Assembly: GCA_022605405.1 (NCBI GenBank)
Contig: JABYQQ010000003.1
Location: 372,001 to 436,000, forward strand
Direction of reading: 5' to 3'
Length of the DNA stretch: 64,000 bases
Source of the DNA: Earliella scabrosa
Taxonomy: Eukaryota > Basidiomycota > Agaricomycetes > Polyporales > Polyporaceae
In this document: positions 22,401 to 37,027 of the stretch, piece by piece
How positions within the stretch are numbered: position 1 is the first letter of the stretch
Layout of the letters: each line of letters begins with the position of its first letter
Notes under the pieces: generated by a model
Told to the model about the DNA's origin: nothing
Seen by the model: only the letters and a program-made list of their open reading frames with translations
The model's database searches: none
Translations under genes and position numbers: made by a program

Positions 22401-24034
22401 CACCGTCGCGGAGCAGCACATCCAGCTGTCGATCCGCAAGCGCGCGTCCGCGTTCGTCGACGCGCGGGACGACCTGGAGACGAAGATTGGCCGCCTGTCG
22501 CGCCGGCTGAACTTCCTGATGACCGAGTCGGACCTCTGGCGCGACAAGTTTGTGACGTTCGAGCAGTACGCGGAGAAGCTGAGCGCGGAGGCGAGCGAGC
22601 TGCGCGCGAAGATCAACAAGGAGCAGAAGGAGACGAAGCGGCTGTCAAGCATGATCACGATGACCGCCGCGGAGAAGTCGAAGCTGCAGAAGGGTGAGTG
22701 CGATGCGACGTTCTGTCGAGCGGACATGAACTCGTGTCCGCGTGTTGCCGAACGAAGCTGATTTTTGTGTGTCTTCTTCCTCGGTGTATAGAGCTTTCGG
22801 AGACGGAGGCGGCGCACAGGGCCGCCCTCGACGAGCTCGAGAACATGCGGTCGACGATGGAGAAGATGGAGGAGGAGCGCGCGGAGATGATCGCGGAGGT
22901 CGAGGCGCAGATCGAGCGTGCGCTCGCGCACATGGCCGTCGACGTCGACGACTCGGACTATGGCGGCTCGCGCCCGAGCAGCCGCATGTCTTCGCGTTCC
23001 GCGCCGAGCACCTACCGCCGCCCCAGCGACTCGCGCTCGCGCCCGCTGCGCTCGTTCAGCACCGAGTCGACGCTCGCCGAGTCGTTCGCGAACGGCGACG
23101 ACCTCGTCAAGACGGAGCGCGTGACGAACACGGTCGTCGAGGAGGAGGAGGAGCTCGAGGAGGATGCAGCGGCGAAGGAGAAGAAGAAGAAGCGGTTCTC
23201 GGCCATCGACGCTGATATGCAGCACGACGGCATGAAGGCCGTCGACGAGGGCATCAGCCAGAAGAGCGACAAGATCGCGCAGAAGGTGCTTCAGATCCAG
23301 CGCAAGGTTCGTGCTTCTATTGCTTGTACTCTCCTGCGTGTGTTGCTCATGACGTGTACTCGTAGCTCGAGTCTGCCCTGGCTGTTGACGCCTACCGTCG
23401 CTCGCTCGACAGCGCCGCCAGCGAGAGCGAGCTGTCCGAGTCGGCCAACCGGCGCGCGCGTCGCACCAAGCCGTCTAGCAGGAAGGGCAGAGGTATCGAC
23501 TCCCCTGCTGGCACCGGCCGGTCGACCCCCGTGCGCCGCGGCAGCGTGGCGACGGCTTCCGAGAGCGAATCCAAAACTGAGATCGCGGACGAGAGGCCCT
23601 CTCGGCCGCAGGTCGTGACTTCGAGTCAGAACCTCGAGCTCCCCAGGCTGCGCAAGATCCCCTCCGTTGCGTCCATCAGCGACCGGATTTCGCCCTCGGC
23701 GGTGACGCCGACGACACCGTCGCTCACCCCGGGCGCGAGCGCGGTCACGGACGATGAGGAAACGGACTTCCAGAGCGCGTACTCGACGAGCCCGCGCGGG
23801 AGCTACGGCAGCTTCGAGAACTACGCGACGAAGGGGTACGAGCCGGACGAGCACAGCGAGCAAGGCACGCCGACGACCGTCGGCGGAGACCACCTCGATG
23901 AGTTTGGCACGCACCAGGACATGTCCATCAAGGGCCGCGAGCGCAACTTCAGCACGAGCACGGCGACCAACGCCCGCATCCGGCTGACGACCCAGGCCAG
24001 CAACGACACCGTGGGCGGCCGCCGCGGCGCGTAG
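19477..24034 (+). CDS. DENN-domain protein, predicted Rab guanine-nucleotide exchange factor
   Basis: Eight exons (19477-20415, 20483-21179, 21235-21560, 21632-21873, 21980-22111, 22173-22693, 22792-23306, 23366-24034) join without a phase conflict to about 1,346 residues. After a disordered Ser-rich N-terminus, the uDENN module begins around LASLYVVSGLPKSP and continues through HGVCLTVWSHAD. The central DENN module shows LVSRFPIYDLMRDYL, FKCLNIDNILTICEIALAPTGRILFFS and IKYLVELRGWSG. A dDENN-like part (SEFKEAF, WWHSTRIIQAFDS) follows. A coiled coil spans about 22470-22920 (RLSRRLNFLMTESDLW, MEKMEEERAEMIAE), then a disordered tail with an acidic block (EEEEELEEDA). DENN proteins usually activate Rab GTPases in membrane traffic. 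The target Rab cannot be told from sequence. Confidence 0.85.
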
Positions 24035-24513
24035 GATCTTAATCAGTCTTTCTCGGTATTTATTCCCTTTGAGTTATTCTGTTAAATTGTTCGACGCTGC
24101 ATTTGGCCCCGGTACTGGCCACAGCGCACCCCCCTACCCTGCCTGTCGCCCACTGTTGACTGTGATTACTGTCATCCCCACGCTCGCTCACTCGTCCTCT
24201 CGTTCCCTCCTCTCGCCTACTTGTAGTTAGTCACATATGCATACATACATTTACCGGTTCGTTAGATCATCTCGTCGCCATTGTTTCTTGATTCGTTCAC
24301 CATCTGCTTGCGCCCGCTGGCCGCTTTCGTTCCATCCTTGCACACCCCGGCTGGCAGTAGGTATGCTTCTTCGCCTCTTACATTGGTACATCTTGCATCC
24401 ATGGTACATGAGATTACAGTCTAACAATACATTTAATGTCTGTCCTCCACAACAAAAGAGATCGCGCATCGAGCTGCCGGCATAGGAGTATATGTCGGAG
24501 AAAGAATGTCCGT
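24035..24513. other. Convergent spacer: DENN gene and VPS13 3' flanks
   Basis: This 479 bp stretch is AT-richer and pyrimidine-rich and lies between two facing stop codons. It probably holds both 3' UTRs. No gene is seen. Confidence 0.4.
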
Positions 24514-27500
24514 CTAGGAGTCCATCCGCCGTCTGGCGTTGAATGCCTTCACAACCGAGGCCACCTGTGAGAAGAACCACGTCTGCGAGCTCTTGTCGGG
24601 TATGTACACGAACTTGTCGTGCTGCTTGCCGGCCTTGTGCGCGAACTTGATGCCCGTATCCTCGATCGTCACGCCCTGCACCTGTATGAACGGCAGCTCC
24701 CATTCTAGCCTGAGCTTGTTCGACCAGAACGAGAGCACTTTGGTCGTCGTCAGGAGCACGACGTTGTCCCCGCCTGGGAGGTCTGGTGGCAAGATGTGTC
24801 AGAACGAGTCGATGTCAACCTGGGATCATACTCACTGAGGTGCGCAACGTATGTCTCATCGCGGAACGCGCCATGGTCCAGATCCTTCATCCAGTACTGG
24901 CCCAGTGCTTCTCGCTCAGAGTAAGGCTGGTTCAGTGTATATTAGAACACAGTCATGTATTCGATCATGTAGTTATCACACTTACCACAAGAACGCCGTC
25001 TGCAGGTATCAGACGAGGCTACGACAGCGTATCAGTAAGCACTCCTCGGCCAAGTAGACACCACACGTACAAGTCGGACACGATCTCGGGCGGGGTTGTC
25101 GAAGACGGTGGTAGTATTGCGAATGCCTGTGCAAGTTGATCAATGACTGCGGCCAACGAGTCTGCCATCACATAATGCTTACCTTCGCTGACGTTCGCCG
25201 CGAGGTCGAACACACCCACAACTGGCTTTGTGACGGCGCTGCTTGGAGTTAGTGCGTACACGTCCTAAAGGGACTCGTGTATCACTTACCCAATCAACCC
25301 TTTCCCAACGCCTTTGAAGAAACCGACGGCTCCCTCCGACTCAGCTCCCTCTATGGGCTTCATCTAAGAGATCGTCAGAGCTGTACCGCACATCGGCTTG
25401 ATGAGTACTCACGACAACGCCTTCAACCCCGCTGACCACGCTGGTTGCGAAGGCCTCCGCGCCAGCCGCTACGCCATAGCTAATGTACGGTCAATCCCGA
25501 TATGATACCGGAAAGCTCTATGAACAAACGTACATTGCATGTCTTGGGCGATTCCGTCGTTGGTTCATCCTCCTGCGTAGTTGATACTCGGAGTCAAAGG
25601 TAGTCGCCGACAAGCCTATCAAGCACCAGATCAGTAGACGAGAACACTATCAACACGGCAACCATACCTTTGCCAACACTACTGGTGAATTTCGTGAAAC
25701 TGTCAGAGAAACCAAAGACCGTCTTCTTCACAAAGCTCGCAGCTCCCTGAAGTGCATATAGTCAAGTGACATACGGCTTGCAACCGTGAAACTATCGTAC
25801 CTTGGCGATGCTGATACCAATGTCCTTGTTCCCATGCATGACCGAGCCGTTGAATGGTTCGTAGAAGATGTCCGCAACACCAGAACTGACGTTGGTGAAG
25901 AGACCGACAGGATTGCCGATCAAGTTCGCCGAGCCGAGGATACGATACAGCTGGCGAAGGACTTCTTGTCGATAATGGTAGGTGATCCTCTCTTGGAGAT
26001 CTGGCAGAGTCAACCGCATGTCCTTGATTGCCAACGCGTTCATCTCCAATGGGGCATCATTGACATTGCCGATAGCCATAGTCACGGCATTCAGCACCAC
26101 GGCGATCGGATTCCTGAGACTCAGCCTAGAAAGGAGCATGAGACATCACGGGGTAACTTTGCTTTCGTGGAGTACTCACTTCTCTTCTGCACTGATCCGT
26201 TCCGTGCGCATGAACGATATTGACAACTTGATCGGCTGCAGTTCGAGGACCTCGAAGTACAGATCCATTCCACGAGCAACGCTTTGGGGTTCGGGAATAT
26301 CTTCCAGGTTCTCGATGAGAATGCTGCGGTTCTCATTAGCCCAACTGTTACGTTGCCCGAAATTGGAGGCACATACTCGTCTTGAGCTACGTCCCACGAT
26401 GCTCCTCTGAGCTTTGTCAAATCGTAGATGGAGAAAAGGAAATCCTCGTCCGCTTCCACTGTCAATGCCTGGAGGAGGATGGAGCAGTACTTCACGAAGA
26501 AGACACCATGCTCTAGATCACAACAGGGAGTGTGAGAACAGTCCGATCATGAGTTGTACCGCCCTTACCTTCATCGTTCAGCCAGATGATCGAGGCTTGA
26601 ACTGTAGGTAAAGCTGCGACGGTCTTTGATTCCTGTGTAATTGGCGTAGGCTGTAGTACGACGGGGAACAGCGCATCATGAAGCTGGTTGTCGATCTGCA
26701 AGCTGCCACAGGACAGGGTAACGGACTGAGCGACGGGGTTGTTGGCGTACTCAAACTTCAGAGTATTGAGAGACAAGTATACGACCTCCACCATCCGTTT
26801 GTTCACGAGAGAGACGCCGACTCCATGCAGATCAAGTGCGATGATCAGAACGGGCGAAACGGTCTCCTGCACAGCTTCGAATCCATCTTGACTGCTGTTG
26901 ATGGAGTCCGAGCGAGTTAGCGACACCGTGTTGCGGCGTTTGGGCTTGTAGAGACTGTATTCTGCGTCGTAGTTGCTGATGCGCAAAATTTGTCTTGGTC
27001 CGTCAGCTCGGACGTCCAGAGACACTACGCGAGTGCCCCGCTCGCTCTATTGATGCAATGAACACAGGGCGTATGATGACGGCCACAGAGGTACTCACGG
27101 CAAACTTGAATGGGACAAGGTCACCGATCTCCAAGATGTCGACCTCTCGACGCGATGAGTTGAACTGGAGCACAATCCTCTTGTCTCTCGCTGCCGGTGC
27201 ATCCCAGGCATAATCGACAGTTGTCCTCTTCTGTATCGTATAGGTAGGCAGCGGTTTGGCATTCGGCGCAGCGTTGACGCGACTCTGGTCCTGTGCAACA
27301 TTGTGAGTCAGGAGTTGCACGATGACGGGCGATGCCTTACAGTCTGGAAGAACTTGAAGTCGAAATCACTGTCGTTCTCGATGGTGAACGGCCAGCCTTC
27401 GGTCGCTTCGTTCAAGAACACGAATATGGTCGGTCCGTCGACCTTGACGTCGGCTCGCATCAGGCGTCGTTGCTGACCATTCTCCGAAGTGGGAAGCTGG

Positions 27501-30500
27501 AAGTGAACGGTGCCAATGTCCTCGATATTGATTGCAGAAGACCTTGTGACGTCATCAATACACACGGGTTCCCTCATCCCAATCAATAGCAAGGACTCAC
27601 CATTGCGCGTTCAGCCCGGGCAGTGCAATCGTCAGCAGCTTCTCTTCGCCCACACGCAAGAAGTGAAGCGGACAACGCTCTCCTGGTTCTATCGTGGAAC
27701 GATTTCTTGGCGCGACACCATGCTCCCGGAACGCTAGTGTCTGGGAAAAGTTGTTCTTGATGATGAACCGCGGAGCCAGCGTGAGCACTTTCGTCAACTT
27801 GTACTTCCCGAGGCCTTCTCGCCATGACAATCCAGCGTGGATCTCGTCAGACTTTTGCGTTTGATGAGGCATCACAAGCCTGGTCTCAGCCGTCGGGGCG
27901 TCGAGACTGATACCCTGCATAATGACCGGATTCAGCGCCTGGCACGGCACTACCGATGATGCATGAGAGCCTACCTGCGACCAAGTCGAATCGCCGATCT
28001 TGAAGGCAAAATCCTTGCCATTCTCGTTCGGATGGGATAGCACTATTCAAGCGGTATGAATACTAGCAAAGCTGTGTTCGTGAATGGGCTTACTGAACGG
28101 CACCGGCTTCGCGAGTATATCTACAAACCTCTCGTTGAGAAAACATGACACCTCTGATCGTGAAGGTGAACTCACCTGGACGCGTCTCTCCTGCCACATC
28201 TACTGGTGATCCCACTCGTGCCTTCGATGCGCGCACGGCGAACGGCAAGCCTGTCTTGTTCACTACGATGTAGGGGGTGTAGACTTGCACTTTGAAGGAA
28301 CCTCCAGAGTTGGGATAGTGCCTGGGACATATCCATGAGTGCACATGTCATGGGCTCTGGAACCGAACAAGCGCTTACACGTAGTTCAACCTCAAATCCA
28401 GCTTCCGACCGTTCGCATCCCTTAGGACGACCTTGGTCTCAGTGTCAAAGTCTGAGTTACCATCTGTGTTGATGATAGCGAAGTCGCTAGGCTTGAACAC
28501 TGCAACCCTATGAGAAGGTGAAAATGACAAGAATTAGAAATTACGAGCTCACCCGTGTCTTGGACATGGATATTCAGCAAGATGAGATGTCCCAACTCGA
28601 CCGAATGCACAGGCATGACACCACCCTGGCGTAGGTAGCTCCGCCAGTTCTGGTCGGAGTCCTTGTCGTAGATACGGTACTCGATGTTGTATGGCAGGAG
28701 GTTCTCTAGTTCTATCGGTGCTCGCAGCTTCAGCGTGATCCGAGGCAATTTCCTGCAGGGTAGATGTCAGCGCATGTTAAATCACACATCCGAGACTGTA
28801 GTACTTCGAGGTGATGTCGTGCGCGTCGGCCTCTGCCCATGCCTGGAAGCGGAACGATGCTTCATTCTGGTCATTATGAGGACAACGCAATGTGAAGCCA
28901 CGTTTGGCAATGAGATCTTCCCATCGGACGGCCGGAGACCACTTGTACCCAAAGCCCTCTTTCAGAAGCGTGTCGTCAGCGGGACCTACACCCAATCAAC
29001 CACCATTGGTACTCACGGTCTGGCTGCACTCGCACTCGGCATTGGTTCACAGCGTCGAGCGGCAGTACATAATCCTGTCCAGGGACTGATTACGCAGATA
29101 AGCATGAGAGCGCAGCCGAGATTACCAGATCACTTGCCTATCTTCTCCACAGCGTAGACCGGCTGTCCGGTCTCATCGACGAGGGTCAACTCGAGCGGGT
29201 ACAAGGTGAGATTCTCGACCTTGTAGGTGGATCTCAGTATCACCAGCTTGACGTTCCCTTGGACCTTGACCTCGCACACAAGACGGTGTGCATACTTCTC
29301 CGTGCGTGGTCGAAGGGAGAATGTATATTCGCCTTCCCTGTCGACAGGAACGCTGCGAAGATGTTCCCACTGCTTGCCAACGATCTGCACCCCGATGCTA
29401 TTACGCCCGCTAGAGGATACATGCTGAAGAAGTCGTAGTAAGCATTGTATTCAGATGTGGACGGTAGTATATCAATCCTAACCTCACGCATGGTCTTCCA
29501 ATCATCAAAGCGCCAGTCAATGGTCTTGCCATTCGGGATCTGCTTAGAGTTGGTCTCCTTGGTGTTGCCGCTGCCTTCAGTGTCAGACCAGATGAACAGA
29601 GGATACCCTGTTCGATTCCAGATTCGATATGGCGCATAGCTGCCCCGAGCTTGCTGAAGCATACGCTCTCCCTCTGCGCCGATCATCGACGAAGTCGCAA
29701 GCACGAACTCAACGAACGTCATGGTGATGTTCGCATCGAGACGCTGGGTCGAGTTGATTGACACCTTCATGCCGCCAGATGGGGACTCCTTCGCGACCTG
29801 TCAAGGGAGTCAGATTGCTCTAGCAACTACCCAATACCAAGACGCACTGAGGCTGTGAATGTCCATGGATCAATGACTGGAGAAGTGGTGTTAGTTTGGT
29901 TCCGCAGCCTTCTTCATCTACACTTACGAGGTTCCCAGTGCGAATTGGTGAGATTCCAGTAGCTGATATGCATTGACAATGTGGATGTCGCTTGTAGCTG
30001 TTGTGCCTCAGTAATGTCATGGTATGGTCATTGAGCAAGACGCACCTCTCCGGACCAATCCTTAGCGCCGAGGATGAACGGCTTGATTCTCAGGTGCACA
30101 AGAGGTTGTTCGTGCAAGTCTCCGATCAAGACCAGACGGAAGCCCTCGAACGAGCCTTTGAACTAGAGCAATGTGAGAGTACCATCCTATAATCACCATA
30201 CAAGACTTGCTTACCTGTTCCTTGTTCATGACGACTCGGGCGCTTCCGATCGGCTGTGGCCGAGATGTCGTTGGTCGAGACACCTTCCGTGACTGCAGCA
30301 TCGGTCGACTCAACGCCCTCTCGGAGACGATCCGATCTTGATCAGGCTGTTGAGTTGACTTTCCGTACAACTCGATCGCCTTGTTGACGATGTTCATGAT
30401 GAGCATGATGTCGCGGTACGATGCACGGAAGACAATGGGGAGGGCGGCGACTTCAATGCTAGTCGATTGATGCGTCTCCGAGCTGCGGCTGTCGAGGGTG

Positions 30501-33500
30501 AACGTGAGGTCGAGGTCGTCGAGGAAGCGGACACTTTCGGCCTGCTTGCCCATGCGAGTCAAAGACATGCCAACGTTCTTGACGCTCACAGCGAACACGC
30601 CCTGTCGGCATCGTTAAGTTCAGATATAACACACAACTGAGGGCACTTGCCTGCTGAGAGACAAGAAGCTGCTTGACAGACAAGCGGATCGCCTGCGTGT
30701 CGGGGTTCGTATCGTCCTCCAGTATGCTGACAGAGACGTCGTGCATGTCGAAGCGGAAGTCGAAAGATCCACTCGACGCCGCAGACTGGTTGCTCTGAGT
30801 CGTAACGGCCTGCACCTCCTCCTCTTCCTCACTTTGCGGAGTCTGCGATGAGAACGGACTGGTGAAGAAATCTAGCAGCGCAAAGACAGGGTCGACGGCG
30901 AAGATGATCTCCTGAGAGTCGATCGTGAGAACAGCAAGACTCTGGCTGTTCTGACCGCCAGACATTGTGTACAAGAGCATGATCTGGTTGCGCTCATGCT
31001 TCGCGGCCGGCATGATCTCACGGAAGCGCGAACTTCCAGCGCGAGTGTTGTTCATGGTCATCGCCTTCAGAATGATTTGAGCTTCGAGAGCACCGTCCGA
31101 AAGCATCTTCAACCTGAGACTGTTGTCGTTCAAGGCGAACCTCGCAATACCATGATCCTTGACGTTGGCAGGGGTAGTCGCTTGCGCGTCGTACAGATGG
31201 AGCTTCACGGCATTGATGCTCACGACGAGGTCAATTGTCGTCCAAGGGCGTGGCTCGCCTGGCGCCGGTTGACTGGCCAACTCAGGTCGGAGGTCAACTG
31301 TCGTTGTCGCCATGGTCTGCACACTCTGCGCAGTGTCGTCATCGGGAGTAGGGACAGGGGATGGGAGTCGAGGGGTTGTGAGCTCGGCCTCTGGTACGTC
31401 TGCAAACACCTTGGGAATCGACTGTGACAGCGCAATGAGGAGGCAATACTGAGACTGCGTCAGGTGTAGCCGGACGTCCGAGATCCTGACCGAAACCTGT
31501 TGTGCGAGGACACCGTGAGAGATATGACGTCATCAAAGGTCGGTGCAAAAGTACCTGAGTTGCAGGACAGTCGACATCCTTTGACCTGTCGATATCGCCC
31601 TTCTGCGTGACCTCGGCATTGATGTCGATATCGTCGACCATCTTCAGCTCTGCCAGCTCATCTCCATTGTGAAGGCGTGACGCGAGCTGTATGCCATGAA
31701 GACCGGCGGTGATGTGGTTGTCATTGTTGTCGTATGCATTGTGAGCACTGAACGCGCCCAGACGCAACGTCAGGACATCCAGCGAGCTCTGAGCATCACA
31801 CGGGAAGACGACAATTGGCGTGCTGATCGACACGTCGAACTTCATGCGCTCGATTTCGGAAGCGCGCTGCACGGCGACCTCGGTGGCGGCATCATACAGG
31901 CCCTTCAGCTTCGCTAGCTTCATGAGGAACAGGTAAGCATCATGCAGGGTGTGCTCGAGGTAGTGGACCTTCAGCGAGCCTGTCTGAAGCGAGACAGACG
32001 ACTTTACGCCAGTGTACGTGTCGCGATCTGTCGGGTCGTACGTCTGGTATGTGAAGTCGGCAAAATTGTCGCCCTCAATGGACAAGATCTTCTTGAACTC
32101 GGGCGACGCCGTCTGGATGGCCGAGTCGTCGTTGAGCGCGAGACTCCCTAGGCGGCCGTTGATGCGCATCGTGTTCGCACGCAGTAAGATCGCGACGTAC
32201 GCCGTCGACAGGGACAGCGTCGCGATCTGCACCTCATCGTTGATGAGGATGACTGCCCTCCAATCAGCGGCATGTTCGAAAGCAGCCCAACAGACCCATG
32301 CATACCTTGTATACTCGCGAGCGTGAGCAGCACCCTGATCTTCTCCGGAGACCCGCCGGAGCTGACGACTATCTCGGGCGTCCCATTCCCAGCCTCGGGC
32401 GTGCCCGGGGCAGGTGTGGCCGCCGCACTCCCACTATTCTGTGGGACGAAGGTGGTCATGATGAAGTCGTATAGGGTAACGACGGGCTCCGGGGCTGCCC
32501 GGAACAAGAACGTGGAGATCTTGACGTCCACGTTCTGGTCGATGCCTTCATACACCGGCTGGTACTCGGGCGAAGCCTGCTGCACCCGGGTGTACTTGAC
32601 CGTGAGCAGATCCTCGGTCGAGGGCCCAGCTACCGAGGACATGAATTCCAGCGGCTCCTTGCCCACCTGGTTGACGTGCATGGACAGAGACCTATGTATA
32701 GCAAGCTATTGAGTTTGCTCATCCGCGTTCTTGCAGGTCCAGCCACATACCTCAGGTTCACGTCGACCGTCATGACATACTTCTCCATCGCATACTGGAG
32801 CCCGAAGCCTTGGAATGCTACGTCGCCCAGCGGCTTCTCCGTGCCGTCCTGCGCAGACTTGTAGAGCGAGGCCCGGAGCGTGTCCACTTTGAAATCGATC
32901 TCGACCACATGCTGGTGGAGGGCCGGGTCCTGCGTCCGACATTAATGAGCACCTCTCGCGGGACAATGCGACAATGATGCGATGCGGGGTACCAAAACAA
33001 CATATGACATACATTCGCAGTTCCTGCGTCAGCTTCGAAGAACTCGTCGTCCCCTTCGCCCTGCTCCGGTTGCGCACCGGGGGTCTGGGGTGGTGCGACG
33101 CTCTGGTCGTCTTCGTCATCCGTCTCAATGGCGTACTCGTCCGTGGCCGCACCGAAGAATCCGGTGGGGATCTTGAATGCGCCGGACGCGTGCCGTTGAC
33201 TTATTGACGGTCTTTGGGCGGAATATGCTCGGCGCTCAGCCTCATCGTCGAAATGCGGTATAGCGACGTCGATAAGTCGCATCAGTGCCTTGTACTTGGT
33301 GTCCGACATGTTCACTTGCAGCGTCGGAAGGTGCCCGGAAACCTTGAATCGGGCTAGGCTGTAGGCAGTCGGGACGATCGAGTTCTGGACCTGCAGGTCA
33401 AAGTTTGTGCGCTCAAGAAGATGCAAGTTGTCGCGCTCATTGGATCGGAGCGCTTTGAGACACGACTTGAGGTCATCGCCGATGAGGAACTGGAAGAATG

Positions 33501-36457
33501 GTATTAGTGTCCAGAATTGAACCGCATTTGAGTCATGTATGACGTACCTGTGCGGCTTGTAACCTCACTGTCATACGATCGTACATCATCGACTCAAGGC
33601 GCTTGTAGTCAGCTTCGGTATACTGCTTGTTACGCTTGGTATGAATCTCCCGAATCGCCTCCTTGCTCGCAAGCTCGCTGACGATCGAAATGTGACCCGC
33701 ATCCACGACCAGATGCTTGCCCTTGGTCGTGGTCACGCTGTACAATGCATGTCGTAAGCATCACATCGTGCTCTTCTGAGTCTCGGCTGAAGCTCACTCT
33801 TCTGGTACGATGATGATGGGCGCATTGAGGTCCATCTGCACGTCGATGGTCTTGTGAGTCTGCAGCGCATACTCTAGGCCGATTCTAGTCTCCTTCTGCA
33901 AGCTCTCAAGCGTTTGGGTGGCGGCGTCCTGTACGCAAAAAGCCATGAGATGATGACTCAGGTGACGCAATAACGTACGTACCAAGAGAGCCTCGACCGA
34001 TTCTAGCTGACTGGCAGGCGGCTTGAAAAACTTGTACACCGCCTCAATGTAGCCGCGGTGGTACACGACTTCCATGTACCGCATGCGCACAGTCAGCGCG
34101 CTGTCGGCCCGTCCATCGAGCGGGTTGCGCTCGAACTTCAGGAAGAAGAACGGATCGGGTAGGCCTGGAAGCGCGTCGGGCTCCTGCTGGGGAAGGGTGT
34201 GAATGATCTCGCTCTGGCTGCGCTTCTCCTGCACATGCACGATGAGCGGGTACGCGGTGTTCGCGGTCGTGCCATCGCGCACGGCGAAGCCACCCAGAGA
34301 AAGTGACGTCTCAAAGTTGTCCGGGCGCTGCACGAAGGTTGCCTGGAAGATGTCGAACACGACGGAGATGATCTCAGTGTCATTCCCGTTCGGGTCCGTC
34401 TTGAGCGCAAATGACCCGCGATTGAGCTGCGCCTTCACGCGGGCCTTGAGCGCGTCACGCGGGGTGTCGAGCGATTCGGCCAGCGCGGCCTTCTCGTCGA
34501 AGTCCAGGGCCTCATACAACTGCCGACGCTGCTCGTCGGTCATCTCTCCAGAGAACGCGCCTTCATCGGGGTTAGGACTCGCGCTGCCGCCAGACTCCGG
34601 CGAGCCCCATATCCAGGCAGACCACGAGGTCTGCTTCTGTGGTTGCCGCCTCTTACGCTCTTCCTCGAGCTTCCTCCGCGTGGCCATGTCTTTTCGCAGC
34701 TGCGAACGCGCAACCGACCGGTAGAAGCGAAGGTCATCATATGAAAGCTTCCTCTCCAGGGCCTCGAGCATGCCGACGTCCTGTTGCGGAGTTAGCGTGC
34801 GCTCCGCAAATAGCCTGTGAGCTCGTACCGCAGGTGACAGAGAACCGAGCTGCTTCCTCTTGAACAAATCCACGTAACGGTGACGGTCGTCCCGTCTCTC
34901 CGCAAAGTACGCCCACGTCCATTTTCGTTTGCGTTCACGAACCTCGTCCAGAATAGCCGTGGTCGCAAAGCGCAGCAGTGCTTTGGGACGATTCTCCTGC
35001 AGTTCCTCAGCAGGTGGGCGGTATTTTTGGTACTGTGCGAAGTATGAACGGGCATCATTTAATGGAAGACAATTATAGCCCATACCTGGTGCTGGCGAAT
35101 GTAGAAGTGGTACATGTCGATGAGCGAGATAACATCGCGATACTGGTGCTCGTCGAGAAGGACGCCGATCTCGTCGAACGAGAGCTGAACATCGAATCGT
35201 GGCGTCACCTTGTCCAACTTGTGATTCATTTTGATCTGCAGGCCCACACGGTGAGTCGGCATTCATCCAGGTGCATGCACATGACCGTCCTCACCTTGCC
35301 CTCGCCCGAGACCGGCTTCAGTATGAACTGATGGGGCGCAATACGGCCGCCTTGCGAGATCTACGCGCATGAAGTCCGTGAGTTTAACCCAAAATAAACA
35401 CAACATGCATGCCACTGACGAGCGCGGTGAACTTCTCGACGAATTCTCGGTGCGGAAGGCCGGCTAGACTCTGGCAGTCCGTGTCGAAATAGACTGCAAG
35501 TGACTCTAACCGAGCCAGCTACGATGAATGGAGTCACTACACGAAGCGATAGAGTTCAATGGAACCTACCTTGTGGATGGCGCCTGCTTTGCTATCGATG
35601 AACGCAGGCTGCCACTTCTCGTTCACGGAGACAGCAGTAAAACTAGCCAACGTGACACCCGCAGCGAAGGGGTGCTGCATGCAGCTATCAGCATTGTGGG
35701 GCGCAGTGAGAGTTCAATGAATTCACTCACACCGGGAACACTGAGCTTGTCCTCATAACGTATATGGATGTTCCTGACGGTGACTTGAAGGTTGTTGATG
35801 ATCTTGGTTATTAGCGAGGCAATGAGCCCCTGCGATTCGGGGTTGTCTGAAGATGGTTCAGAATGATGGTCGCGGACACACTTGACGGACGTCTGCCTAA
35901 CCTTGCGAGACTTCGGACTGAGTTCGGACACTGAGAAGCTCCGCGTTCTCCAGCCGTTCAAACTTGGCAGCTTGGGCGCGACGCTCCTCCTCTTCGGCAT
36001 CATAGGTAGATTCAGACGAGGGGACGACAAGTAGATACACATCCTCGACCAAGATCTCCACCGGTTGGTTCCCCAAGTTCATCCAATGCAGCGAGAGGGA
36101 GAGTTTTCCGAGGTGGCCTTGCGATCGACTGAGTCTCGGGGCATATGAGACACTCAAAGAGCTCACCATCTATGACGTCGACGGGCAGCCTGAACTTATC
36201 CAACGCGCCCTTCTTGAGGCGGAGGCTGCTCAAGGTGATTTTGCCTAATCACCGCGTTACGAACGCGTCTGACAACCGTTGTCTGTGAGCGCACCTTGCC
36301 CAATTCCAAAGTTCAGCTGGTTCATGTCCATGTTCTCGACATATGGGGCGAGGAGGCGATTGAACAACTGTGGCACGGTCGGTTACTGGGGCGGGAGCAG
36401 GAGGTCGTTACGCACGATGTTCAAGACCTCCTTGCCCGGGTCGGACCACCAGACCAT
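24514..36457 (-). CDS. VPS13: VPS13 bridge-like lipid transfer protein
   Basis: Very large membrane-contact-site protein that forms a hydrophobic groove for bulk phospholipid transfer between organelles. The gene runs about 12 kb with many short introns and should encode more than 3,000 residues. The start is ATG 36457. Exon 1 is 42 nt (MVWWSDPGKEVLNI), spliced at 36415-36368 to the chorein motif LFNRLLAPYVENMDMNQLNFGIGQG. Further VPS13 hallmarks follow: LRLKKGALDKFRLPVDV, NLQVTVRNIHIRYEDKLSVPG, DARSYFAQYQKYRP (near 35000), and the adaptor-binding/SHR-BD region (about 26500-29900, including RQILRISNYDAEYSLY near 26960). The PH-like C-terminus (KLRLEWELPFIQVQGV) ends in RRRMDS. I found no interrupted exon, so the gene looks intact. 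Exact exon borders in the middle were not all resolved. Confidence 0.93.
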
Positions 36458-36690
36458 GGCGGAGGATATGTGCTGCACACACTAGATCAACACAGTATAC
36501 AGGCGCGAGAGAGAGAGACTGGAGGCGGTCGGGGATGGCGGTGAGTGCAGCAACGAGGACAGTTTAGCGAGAGGTGATGCAGTTGGGTCGTCGCGTACGT
36601 CATGCGCCGCTTTGGGCGAGGGAAGCGCCGGCCTGGGGGCGCCCGATCCGGAGCCGGGCGAGGCGCGTGTGTCCGGACCGTGTGGACGAG

Positions 36691-36783
36691 AACACCAGCG
36701 TTGTGGTGCATTATCCGGCAGGCACCGGAGTCCGGCGGAGTCCGGCTTGGCCTGCCTCTTATGGTAGCTTTATTAGCGCCCAC
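36691..36783 (+). repeat. Left arm of a long inverted repeat
   Basis: The arm pairs with 37669-37759. Positions 36719-36757 match the reverse complement of 37692-37730 perfectly over 39 nt. The match continues inward (TTATGGTA, then AGCGCCCA) and outward (AACANCAGCGTT, GCAT, TCCG) with substitutions and small gaps, for about 90 nt in all. Confidence 0.85.
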
Positions 36784-37027
36784 CACTGAACGCCTCATGA
36801 CAGAGTGTAGCCTCGATGTTTACTTACGGCAAGTATTAGTATTGATTGATTCGTATCTAGAACTAAGACTCCATCCTGGCCATATATACAAAGCAACTTA
36901 TCAGACCTACGGCCCGTCAGCTTGACCGGCAGTGACCATCAGATTTTTCACAAAAGACGGCTCAAGTCAGGCCCGTCGCAGGTCAGTACGTTCCTCGAAC
37001 TTTACTGTGTTAAAGGCATGGGCAAGT